From: Saccoglossus kowalevskii
Lineage: Eukaryota; Hemichordata; Enteropneusta; Harrimaniidae
NCBI RefSeq assembly: GCF_000003605.2
Contig: NW_003140833.1
Location: 2,865-15,121, forward strand
Length of the DNA: 12,257 nucleotides
Direction: 5' to 3'
A model generated the notes under the pieces. It had not been told where the DNA came from, ran no database searches, and saw only the letters and a list, made by a program, of their open reading frames with translations. Positions 1-7,724 of the stretch are shown piece by piece. Made by a program: the position numbers and the translations under genes. Every line of letters starts with the position of its first letter. The first letter of the stretch is position 1.

Positions 1-151
1 AGTGGTCTTTTTTCTCAGGATCTGATTTCTTAAAATTCATCCAGCCATAGTGGTCTTTTTTCTCAGGATCTGATTTCTTAAAATTCATCCAGCCATAGTG
101 GTCTTTTTTCTCAGGATCTGATTTCTTAAAATTCATCCAGCCATAGTGGTC
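1..151 (-). repeat. 48-bp coding tandem repeat (16 codons per unit)
   Basis: Units 1-48, 49-96 and 97-144 are identical at DNA level, with a partial unit to 151. The period is 16 codons, so copy number can change without breaking the frame. Identity at silent sites points to recent expansion or homogenisation. The array is cut by the window edge, so total copy number is unknown. Confidence 0.95.
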
Positions 152-277
152 TCTTTTACTCTCGTCGCTTGAAGCACCATCGACCTCTTCTGCTGAATTC
201 AATTCATCCGTCACCTCGTCGCCTTTAACAATTAAAAACAACACTGCTATTCCCAGAAATACAATTAGTTTCTTCAT
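1..277 (-). CDS. Secreted multi-copy neuropeptide-like precursor with DHYGWMNF repeats (3' end beyond window)
   Basis: The frame opens with ATG at 277-275 (A at -3, good Kozak context) and stays open for 92 codons to the window edge. Residues 1-19 form a signal peptide: two lysines, a hydrophobic core, then a small residue before the likely cut. Residues 20-40 are acidic, followed by Lys41-Arg42. From residue 43 a 16-residue unit, DHYGWMNFKKSDPEKK, repeats three times in full and begins a fourth. Lys-Lys pairs bound both parts, so prohormone-convertase cutting would release the octapeptide DHYGWMNF and the tetrapeptide SDPE. This layout (signal peptide, acidic spacer, dibasic-flanked repeats) is typical of animal neuropeptide precursors. 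The core GWMxF resembles CCK and cionin, but no Gly precedes the Lys-Lys, so C-terminal amidation is not expected. Family membership is inference; an antimicrobial or venom repeat peptide is possible. No other gene lies near it. Confidence 0.8.
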   Translation of the reverse strand, partial: MKKLIVFLGIAVLFLIVKGDEVTDELNSAEEVDGASSDESKRDHYGWMNFKKSDPEKKDHYGWMNFKKSDPEKKDHYGWMNFKKSDPEKKDH

Positions 278-291
278 TGTACTTTCAACAG

Positions 292-353
292 CTGTGGATA
301 AATGAATTGATATTATTAATTGAACCACGAATTTGAAGTGATCTCGTTATTAC
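292..353 (-). other. Possible 62-bp intron in the 5' leader of the peptide gene
   Basis: On the minus strand, TTATCCACAG at the low end is a good splice acceptor with a pyrimidine-leaning tract, 14 bases before the ATG. A donor-like G|GTAATAAC sits at the high end (GT at 353-352). The acceptor alone could also be a spliced-leader trans-splicing site in lineages that use one. Only short consensus matches support it. Confidence 0.3.
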
Positions 354-388
354 CAAGAGATGACCAAGAACCGTTATTAATTCATATT

Positions 389-395
389 CTATATA
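389..395 (-). promoter_or_regulatory. TATA-like box upstream of the peptide gene
   Basis: TATATAG on the minus strand would place transcription start near 360-368, just before the possible leader intron and about 90 bases before the ATG. In AT-rich DNA such matches are common, so this is a weak call based on position. Confidence 0.2.
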
Positions 396-469
396 CTATG
401 TTTGTCATCTGATCGATTGTTATAATGGCTGACATGTGTTGAGCATCGTGATCTTTCAAATTTAATTAA

Positions 470-620
470 CAGTGGCGGGGGCACGTGGGGCAAGGGGCGG
501 TCGCCCCTCGGCAAAATCGTGGGGGCGGGTGTCGCTCCTAAAATCAAGCTGAAACCCTTTGTGTCAGCAAAATGGGGGATGGTGATCAGATCTCGCGCCT
601 CATGAAAAATCGTGCCACTG
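470..620. mobile_element. Candidate 151-bp mini-element with CAGTGGC/GCCACTG ends
   Basis: The stretch starts CAGTGGC and ends GCCACTG. After a 5-base G insertion on the left, the match extends with CACG on the left against CGTG on the right. The interior is G-rich, unlike the flanks, with a perfect 7-bp-arm hairpin at 493-508. CAGTGGC ends are common in animal hAT-type miniature elements. No matching 8-bp target duplication is visible, so the family call is tentative. Confidence 0.4.
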
Positions 621-1020
621 CCTCTGATTTAACTCTGTATTGTGTCAAAACGTATTGTATATTGTGTCAGGCCTTGGCCTGTGAAATCCTAAACAAAAAG
701 GTTTTGTGAGACTTAGAGACCCATATAAAAACGCAACCTTCCGTCGCGCCGTGTCCTGTTCGCTATAGCAAAATTCCAACACTCGCTGTGTGACTTTTGT
801 AAAGGTTTAATGAATGTACTTTGGGCAAATGCAGAACTAAGCTAACAATCTTCTAATAACGTTAAAGGAAAATGTTAAGGGCTGGGCAAAATCAAAGTGA
901 ACTACTTTTAGATAATATATAAATCAGCTAAATCAGTTATAATTCACTCTGTTCAGTACCACAAGCTATGAAAGGCACAGTCGTTGTAGGTTATAGTAAG
1001 GTGGATAGTAACGAGGTTAC
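621..1020. other. Gene-free stretch
   Basis: No supported coding frame, RNA gene or repeat was seen. A TATAAAA-like match near 724 has no transcription unit behind it. Confidence 0.6.
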
Positions 1021-1104
1021 ACGCAAAATACCGGAAATTCCCCTCGTGCATATTATGCATTCGCTCTACGATGCACCTCGCACGTAAATTCTGGTATCTT
1101 GTAT
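1021..1104. repeat. Imperfect inverted repeat / hairpin
   Basis: ATACCGGAAATT at 1028-1039 faces AATTCTGGTAT at 1087-1097. Inside, CGTGCA (1045-1050) faces TGCAC (1072-1076). The arms are about 30 bases at roughly 70% match, with a loop of about 20 bases. It could be the core of a small foldback element; its outer limits are not clear. Confidence 0.45.
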
Positions 1105-2418
1105 TTTTCTAACATGAGCATATTATGACATGTTATTGTGTCCATAAAATAGTATTACAAGTATCGGCACCTAATAAGTATTGATACATCAGAAAATGAT
1201 GTCAAAAATATCAGATAATTGATATTCTATCAACACGATATATAGTATTTGTATATCTTCTTTTAAAGACTTATTTGATTACATTTGAAATTATCTGTAA
1301 TCACCAAACATATTATTAAATTAAAATATAATCTCTGGGCCACAAAGAACATAACTATATTATACGTTTACTGTAAACAAATGCCTCCGTTTAACCAACA
1401 TAGAGAAAACTATCTGAAGGAAAGCTCATAGGAAACTTCACGTTCGCGGTAAAACACCAATAACAGAAACCAGAACCAACTCAAAGTAAGGAACTGCCTA
1501 GAATATCCACATCCCCAGTGAAGCAGTTTTGGAAACAGTTAAAATTAAAATTATAAAATTATAAAATTATAAAATTATATACGTAGTAGTATATAGTGTC
1601 CTAACCATCATCAATTCTTAGAGTTATGTTTCTAAGCAGGGAATGATTTGCACCACTCTCTGAAATAAAACCCATCAATTTACTACTTCTCCTTGTATGC
1701 AGACAAGTTTTTAAATGAACGTGATATTAGAAGAATACAAACTAATTATCTTTGTCGATATGGATTTACTATGGCCAGCTGAGCTTCCGTGGAAATTCAA
1801 AGCTAATATCAGTTGCAGTAACCACTACAGACCCCACCATTGTATCATATTTATGCAACATATAACTCGTATTTATTGTAATTATTCTGTGCATGAATGT
1901 TTATCAAAAGTTACTAGTATATCACATGTTATGCATATTTTATATTAATTATTATTTGTAATTTATAGATACCATACAACTAAATATTGTGGTATTGTCA
2001 CAATTATTCAGTATTTAGACACAGTGTGTTGGTTACTAGACGTTCACGCTATTTGTTTTAGATCACGTGAATACTATCTGGGGGATATTTGCTTGACTGG
2101 CATGCCTCATTAACTCGCATTGCTGGGGCAATAAATACGTCTCACCGGAAACCATGTGTCATTTCACGCGTGCTGTGTTCATGATGCACTATACATGGCA
2201 TTGTGACTGCTGTGATCACGTGCAGACGCCACGAAGATGACGCACAAAGCTAACAATATTTCAAACTTAACAAAATCGAGCAATTAATTATAAAGTAGTA
2301 TATAGGACATGGTAGTTGGCAACCGTAGGCTTTAGTAATTATTCAATATAACCAGATGTTTTGGAAAATGACTTTTAGTTAGTAGTATATGAATACTCCA
2401 AACGCCTTAAATTGAACG
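1105..2418. other. Gene-free AT-rich stretch
   Basis: The longest open frame (1715-1948, plus) has no recognisable domain and a composition typical of random AT-rich DNA. Apart from the microsatellite at 1547-1578, no structured repeat was seen. Confidence 0.6.
1547..1578. repeat. AAAATTAT microsatellite, 4 copies
   Basis: Four perfect tandem copies of the 8-mer AAAATTAT, preceded by a degenerate half copy from 1541. Confidence 0.9.
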
Positions 2419-2571
2419 ATTACCACTTTCCGTATAACAACTACTACTTTCTATATAGTGTATTCATCATCTATTTTTTATGAACGTACCAACTATTACT
2501 TTCTATATATAATACGATTACTAACTATCACTTTCTAAATAATTTATTTATCATCTAATTTGTTATGAATG
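2419..2571. repeat. Degenerate tandem repeats around an ACTTTCTATAT motif
   Basis: The segment at 2441-2487 recurs imperfectly at 2522-2570: both run ACTTTCTA, TTCATCATCTA or TTTATCATCTA, then TTATGAA. Shorter versions of the first part lie at 2419-2440 and 2490-2508. This looks like an old local duplication with no coding content. Confidence 0.5.
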
Positions 2572-3359
2572 TTTAGATGTGGAGTACAAATTACATTACT
2601 ACTGCTGGGTTCGTTAATATACCAATAACAAAACACCGAGAGGAATTACTCCGACTAAAATGAAATTGCAAGTTTTGGTAACATTTTAATTCATTTAAAT
2701 TTAGCATTATAGTATATTAATACATTTTATGATTGGATTGGTGAATATTGTAGAATACAATAATCGTTGCCTCATGGACTCTAAAATAGGAAATAGAATT
2801 GTGTAGAACCAAACTTATATTCCTAATATTAAATGCTATTCATATGCTATGATTAGGTTTGCCTCTAGACTCGGACTGAAACTAAATCTAAGCAACAAAC
2901 TGACTGGTACAATGTTACATACTCACCTATCAATGCGAAAATTCTTCTTAAAATGCTCTACACAGTAACACTTTTTCTCGATTGTGGCTATGATATTCAA
3001 AGCAAGAACGTTTTTATGTGAAAATAGATTTACGAAATCTTTAAAAGCCGTTTGTGATTGGGCTTGCTCTTTTGTTTATCCGGTATTAATGTTGCTGATT
3101 GGTGGGAGTGTTCTGCGTGGCTATGACGTTACAACCTCATGGACGACCATAGCTCTTGTCTGTCAACGCAGCACGAACTATAGCTTAATTATAGGTTAAA
3201 CCATTAATTATGTTGTCTAGGTAGGGATGTGAAAACCATGCCAAGAATTTGAATTTAATTACATTCACGTGACAAAGAAATAACAATGAAGGATGTACCT
3301 TCCGTCCTTCCGTAAATGTGCATATATTACTAAATATCGGCACGTGCATGGTTATCTTT
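2572..3359. other. Gene-free stretch
   Basis: A 71-codon plus-strand frame at 2984-3199 has no recognisable domain and no promoter context. No repeat structure was seen. Confidence 0.55.
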
Positions 3360-3426
3360 CCGGGGGGGGTCACTCTATATTAAAACCTTACACCATGTGC
3401 GTTCTTGCTAAAGAATAATAGGCCCC
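3360..3426 (+). repeat. Left outer terminal inverted repeat of the 1.85-kb element
   Basis: A run of 8 G, then matches to the right end over three blocks: GTCACTCTATAT, CCATGTGCGTTC and AATAGGCCCC (about 3417-3426). The blocks are colinear with the reverse complement of the right end. Confidence 0.65.
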
Positions 3427-3926
3427 TAGGGCTGGCAGCACATTGACAAACCATACCTCCCTTTTGCGGACGCAATGTAAATTTAGTACCCCTTAGAGCA
3501 AACATATTGAAGAAAAAAACACCCCCTATTTCAGACACATATTGAGAACATCCTACCCTATTTTGCGAGCATTCTCTCCCGTTTTTTATTTTTGCAATCA
3601 AGTGGAGTGTGATCAACTCAAACAAGTTACTATGTATGCAACCCCTGTTGGTGTCATTCATTGTTAGATGAAGAAAGATGAGAACTATTGACATGATTAT
3701 GAATATGATCATTTATTTTATAGTTTAATACACAATGCACACAACTTTGCCAGGATTTGTATTACCTCAGATACCATTGCACAATTTTATGTTCAGCTAC
3801 GGGTGACTTTGGCATGATTACAGTGCAGAAAAGCCAGAAAAAAGGCAGGAGATGGATGCAAATGAGACCGGGCGCGAAAGAAGTTTCGGAAGTGTGGATG
3901 ACTCCGGGGAATGACTTTCTGTATGC

Positions 3927-4254
3927 GGCTTATTGTAATCGACGAAACGTAACAAAACGGGATAACACACATAATAAAAATTAAACTGTAATCAGTGAAA
4001 ATGGGTTTTATACGCACAATATTTACAAAATATTTGCCGAAAATAATAATATTTAATACGTATATGGCTCGTTTCGCTAATTAGATAATCAAAAATCTGT
4101 AACCAGCGAATACACAAACAATTAACAGCCGTCGGTTGAAACATGACCAGTACAATCACCTTTCAGTCGCGTATATAACAACATTAAACATTTGCTGAAA
4201 ATAACGGGGATTTTATGATAAGTGAATGGTTCATTTCGCTAATTATAGATAATT
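3927..4254 (+). repeat. Inner inverted repeat, left arm
   Basis: This is the inverted partner of 4564-4887. Shared blocks include GGCTTATTGTA at the outer edge, ATAATAAAAATT, ACAAAATATTTGCCGAAAAT, and two copies (one degenerate, one half) of the TTTCGCTAATTA palindrome unit at 4072-4110 and 4234-4255. Confidence 0.75.
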
Positions 4255-4527
4255 GTTTTATAAAGTATTATACATGACTGAAAGTTAAAAATACTGGTCA
4301 AGTTTCGTCCGATATTTGTGATTAATGTATCTGTAATTTTAATAAGACCCGCGGCGAACCCCGTGATTACAGATTTTCGATTATCTGTAATTAGCGAAAC
4401 GAACCATTTACTGATTATATTGCTATTATCGGCAAATGTTTTATTTCGTTATATACTCTTAATGAAAGCTAAATATACTGGTCAAGTTTCGTCCGACAGT
4501 TGTGAATATTGTACGTGTCAGACCCTT

Positions 4528-4570
4528 GTTTCGCTGATTACAGATTTCAATTATCTGTAATTAGCGAAAC
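4528..4570. repeat. Palindrome, 18-bp arms, one mismatch
   Basis: GTTTCGCTGATTACAGAT faces ATCTGTAATTAGCGAAAC across a 7-base loop. Only one position in the 18-bp arms does not pair. Confidence 0.9.
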
Positions 4571-4887
4571 AAACCATTTACTAATTAAAATCCCGTTATT
4601 TTCGGCAAATGTTTTATGTTATTATATACACTACTGAAAGCTAAATATACTGATCAAGTTTCCACCGACAGTTGTAAATTTTGTACGTGTAAGAACCTTG
4701 TTTCGCTAATTACAGATTTGTGATTATCTGTAATTAGCGAAACGAGCCATTTACGTATTAAATTTTATTATTTTCGGCAAATATTTTGTAAATATTGAGC
4801 ATATAAAGCCCATATTCACTGAATACAGTTCAATTTTTATTATGTATGTTATCCTGTTTCGTTTCGTTTCTTCGACTACAATAAGCC
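4564..4887 (-). repeat. Inner inverted repeat, right arm
   Basis: Inverted copy of 3927-4254 with several small gaps. It overlaps the last two tandem units and ends TACAATAAGCC at 4877-4887, matching GGCTTATTGTA on the left. Confidence 0.75.
4700..4743. repeat. Perfect palindrome, 18-bp arms
   Basis: GTTTCGCTAATTACAGAT faces ATCTGTAATTAGCGAAAC exactly, with an 8-base loop. A third version at 4364-4400 keeps the right arm but only the inner part of the left. Confidence 0.92.
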
Positions 4888-4962
4888 TTCTCCGATTGCT
4901 CGTGTTGGAAGTGGCGGGAAAGTCCCAGTGGAAAAGTTCAGGCGGACGTTTGCGGCCTAGTC

Positions 4963-5105
4963 GGGCCTATAGGTCCGCCAATTCGGGGCCTGGGGCGGTG
5001 TATGAGAGTGGTTGTTGCAAGAGCGGGCCTATAGCGGGCGCAGCAACCCTGTGAATTTATTTCTGGGGGCCTATTGCAGACATTAGCATTTTAAAGGGGG
5101 CCTAT
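4963..5105 (+). repeat. Four dispersed GGGCCTAT motifs in a GC-rich island
   Basis: GGGCCTAT occurs at 4963-4970, 5025-5032, 5067-5074 and 5098-5105, in a stretch far richer in G and C (and CpG) than its surroundings. An inverted relative, ATAGGCCCC, is at 3418-3426 in the left end. The first copy lies in a short palindrome, CGGGCCTATAGGTCCG (4962-4977). Confidence 0.6.
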
Positions 5106-5211
5106 TTGCCTCCCGCGCGGGCCCGCTCTGGAAGGTGAAAAACACCCCACTTTCCCGCTAAATTTGGAACGCACATGGGGTAGTAACAGGATATAGAGTG
5201 AACCCCCCGGG
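5098..5211 (-). repeat. Right outer terminal inverted repeat of the 1.85-kb element
   Basis: Read on the minus strand this begins CCCGGGGGGTTCACTC and repeats the left-end blocks, ending with the GGGGGCCTATT block at 5098-5106. It has about 40 more bases than the left arm between the second and third blocks. Confidence 0.6.
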
Positions 5212-6166
5212 TTCTCTCATTCCAAAGTTTCAAAACGATTCAGTTTATTTAGCAACAGATCTCCCAAAAGCCAGACACAACAGCCATGGACAGGTTGGCC
5301 AATTAGTGCACATGCTTAAAACATCTTACTCACATCTGATCTGAATATTGAAAGTCATGTGGTTTGCTTGAAGACTTGTAAACCAGTTTGTGATTTAAAA
5401 TCACCATATATTTCACTTATTATAGATTTGTTGAGGTACGATGATTTTGGTTGGAGAAGTATTTCCGCATATTGAATGTACTTTTGTCTCTCCCTTTTTG
5501 TGTTAGGTGTTACTTGAATTGCAAACCCCGTGATGATTACTAGTATATATTCCCAATAAATTGTGCAAACGGGGGGGGGGGGTTGGTGTACGTTACAAGT
5601 AGTATGTTAGTATTAATTGTTGAGTAAATATAAGAAAAGGACAGTACATTGATGAACATTAAGTATTTATTGACTGTTTACAGTATAATTACATCTGACT
5701 AGTTACAAAAGCAATCAAATATTCACTGCCTATTCAACTGTTCATTGTAAATTTATTTAATTGAGTCTCAACAAATTACCGTCCATGGCAACGGTGGCGT
5801 AATGGGGTTTCAGATCACGTTACCATGCATTTGTCTCTGGGCATAATGGTATGACGATCGTTTACTAGGGTTTACTACTACTTGTACACGTTCAATTACT
5901 AATTACAATTACGATGTTTTGCTGACAATCATTTTGTTGAAAGACCATTTTGTCGAAAGTTGAATATATCGTTATTCAAAGGGCGGTAGTTGTCGCGCAT
6001 CGCGTGTACGAATTTCATGCAAATAAACAATGTATTTTACACGCTATGAGTCCAATGTCGAACAGGAGCGGCACGACGACCACCGCTCATTCAACTTATT
6101 CAAGTGTCATTAGTTAAAGCTGAGAAATCTAATCACAGTCAAATGCATGGTAACCTGCTCTAAAAC
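5212..6166. other. Gene-free stretch between two inverted-repeat elements
   Basis: No supported gene. It holds a 12-G run (5571-5582) and a short direct repeat, ATTTTGTTGAAAG at 5931-5943 and ATTTTGTCGAAAG at 5947-5959, of a kind often seen in transposon ends. Confidence 0.55.
5571..5582 (+). repeat. Homopolymer run of 12 G
   Basis: Twelve consecutive G in AT-rich flanks. The exact length may be affected by sequencing error. Confidence 0.8.
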
Positions 6167-6196
6167 CCCTGGTTGTTTCAGGCACTTCTAGTCTAT
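6167..6196 (+). repeat. Left terminal inverted repeat, outer part
   Basis: Pairs with 7695-7724. It ends at CTAT (6193-6196), where the LTR is inserted. Confidence 0.8.
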
Positions 6197-6861
6197 TATC
6201 AGGGGGAAAATCTCTCTCTCTGGGTTCTCCACACGTGTCAGGGGGGAATCTCGTCTCGTCTCTCTATCTCGTCCTCTTGAGGTACGGGATCGGGAAAGTC
6301 ACTTATACTTTACAGTCAAATAAGACACACACAACGAAATACGTTTCAGCTCTCGTCTTAGTCGATCTTTTGGAGCACTCTATAAGACACAGCGCCCTGG
6401 GGAAAAGTCCCCAAGACTCTCACAAGGCTGAACCAAGACTCGCCCAAGACTGGACTGCCTCAAGGCTCGCCCCTGGACTGGACTCTCCAGGACTGCACTC
6501 TCTCTTCTGCGTCTATCGTGCTGTGTTCGTCAAGACCAACTCAAACTCTCTTTATTCATTTTCACAACTCTAACCAATTACAAAGCAGTAAAAGACTCTA
6601 GGGCGTAACCTTCAATCATAAAGCCAATCACACTAAGTATTGAATACGTCATATCTTTTGATTAATCGTTCACTACATTAATAACTATGGATACCAACTG
6701 TCAGAATGGCGACGATTATCTCGTAATTAGTTCCAAATCACTGAGCCAAGTTCCGTCCAAAACTTCAAATAGGCCTACACGATGACAGACATAACACAGC
6801 AATTCGCTAATAATCAGTTAATTAAGTCGGTCAACAGATACGCAAAAACAAATTCATGACA
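6197..6861 (-). repeat. Solo LTR (665 bp) with CTAT target-site duplication
   Basis: It is flanked by CTAT at 6193-6196 and 6862-6865, and interrupts an otherwise continuous inverted repeat. Read on the minus strand it starts TGTCATG and ends CCCCCTGATA, a near-inverted TGTCA/TGATA pair. It shares colinear blocks with the LTR at about 8439-9101: AATAAA on the minus strand (TTTATT at 6551-6556), GCCAATCACAC (6623-6633), ACGTCATA (6646-6653) and ATTAATCGTT (6661-6670). No gag, pol or env sequence lies between its ends, so it is a solo LTR left by recombination. A partial 39-bp duplication of its terminus is visible, with TGTCAGGGGG at 6236. Confidence 0.78.
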
Positions 6862-6865
6862 CTAT

Positions 6866-6921
6866 GTCCAACAAGCATAAACATTCGCATGATTGTCCGA
6901 AATTCATTTTCCGAAATACGT
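6866..6921 (+). repeat. Left terminal inverted repeat, inner part
   Basis: A 56-base stretch pairing with 7639-7694 with only about three or four mismatches. It resumes directly after the second CTAT (6862-6865). Confidence 0.88.
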
Positions 6922-7601
6922 AATAGTTGCGGATGTGTTGACGATAGAATAGACCGTACAATCAATGATGAAAGTGATAAAATGGCACGGAATTAGTCCA
7001 CAGGTACAGTCATTGACACTATTCAATAAACGCACATAGTGGTAAGACACATATATTATCTGTCTCAGCCCAGACTCAGTTTTAAATTTAGTGTACAATC
7101 CTCTTCTTAAAACGACCAATGACACGAAAGTACAATCGTAATACGCTTGTCGGCTACGCATTTTGCGGAATGCGGATGCTTTATAAAATTATTATTATTA
7201 TTAGTTCAGCACAAGTTATTAGTACAAGCATGAACGAGTAACTAACTGTGACCTTTGTTCTGCTCTAACAACAGTAATCCACATTTCATTTTGGGTTAGC
7301 TGAACCATACTCTAATTTGTTATTTTGTGATTCATTGATTCGTGATTCACCCTAAGCCACCCTAAGTCTAAATACTAAATTACATAATCACTCTGACTGT
7401 TGTGCTCGCTATGTGTAGTACAACATACAGCAGGTAACCTAGATGTCATCGTCTAGATGTTAAAAGTGTAATACGAATGATGGGTTACAAATTGTGGTCA
7501 AAAGACGTTTACCTCCATGAATATATTGCTATGATTTGTCCAAACAAATCGTGCGCTGCTTGAATCGGAATGCGTAAGCAGATGTTTATGTTGTCATGGG
7601 A

Positions 7602-7626
7602 ATGACGCCATGGAGCCTGGCGTCAT
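7602..7626. repeat. Small perfect hairpin, 9-bp arms
   Basis: ATGACGCCA faces TGGCGTCAT across a 7-base loop, just inside the right arm of the split inverted-repeat element. Confidence 0.6.
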
Positions 7627-7638
7627 ACAATGCACGGA

Positions 7639-7724
7639 ACGTATTTCGGAAAATGAATTTCGGACAATCATGCGAAAGCTTGTGCTTGTTGGACTGAGAC
7701 TGGAAGTGCCTGAAACAACCAGGG
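7639..7724 (-). repeat. Right terminal inverted repeat (intact)
   Basis: An 86-bp uninterrupted arm. It has CTCA where the left arm carries CTAT, showing the left arm's original target site. Confidence 0.88.

Larger units (their letters stand above)
4280..4807. repeat. Three tandem units of about 172-184 bp, each with a palindrome
   Basis: Units start at the GAAAG landmarks 4280, 4464 and 4636, giving periods of 184 and 172. Each runs: TACTG(G/A)TCAAGTTTC, a variable stretch, a palindrome ending ATCTGTAATTAGCGAAAC, a CCATTTAC block, then TCGGCAAAT. The first unit is the most diverged and lacks the full left half of its palindrome. The array sits in the middle of the inverted-repeat element. 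Confidence 0.8.
3360..5211. mobile_element. 1.85-kb non-autonomous DNA element with nested inverted repeats
   Basis: The outer ends are inverted copies: a G/C run, then GTCACTCTATAT at 3369-3380 against ATATAGAGTGAAC at 5191-5203, and CCATGTGCGTTC at 3393-3404 against GAACGCACATGG at 5167-5178, with the same 12-base spacing in both arms. A second, longer inverted repeat lies inside (3927-4254 against 4564-4887), and the centre holds tandem repeats of about 170-185 bp. No transposase or other coding frame is present, so any mobility would depend on a relative elsewhere. No target-site duplication is evident. The superfamily is not recognised. It could also be two nested elements rather than one. 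Confidence 0.65.
6167..7724. mobile_element. Inverted-repeat DNA element split by an LTR insertion
   Basis: The right arm (7639-7724, 86 bp) is the inverted copy of two separate left segments: 6167-6196 (CCCTGGTTGTTTCAGGCACT and on) and 6866-6921 (GTCCAACAAGC to AAATACGT). With the 665-bp insertion and the duplicated CTAT removed, the left arm is one continuous inverted repeat with only a few mismatches, and the original element is about 890 bp. The interior (6922-7638) has no transposase-like frame, so it looks non-autonomous. The superfamily is not recognised and no target duplication at its own ends was found. Confidence 0.8.

Noticed and set aside
718-735. CATATAAAAACGC as a plus-strand core promoter
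   Set aside because: No open frame, splice signals or other transcription evidence follows within several hundred bases.
2984-3199. 71-codon plus-strand open frame with a hydrophobic stretch
   Set aside because: Isolated, with no homology I can recognise and no promoter; AT-rich DNA yields such frames by chance.
3380-3712. 110-codon minus-strand open frame
   Set aside because: It falls in the left end of the inverted-repeat element, with a weak start and no recognisable domain; composition explains it.
3757-4017. Overlapping open frames on both strands
   Set aside because: Both lie in the inverted-repeat element and overlap the start of its inner arm; neither has a domain or coding bias.
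5931-5959. ATTTTGT(T/C)GAAAG direct repeat as a transposon end
   Set aside because: Only two short copies with no matching inverted partner in the window; noted but not enough for an element call.
6235-6573. 112-codon plus-strand open frame
   Set aside because: It lies wholly inside the solo LTR, antisense to it, in a low-complexity CT/CAAGACT-rich stretch. No domain is visible.
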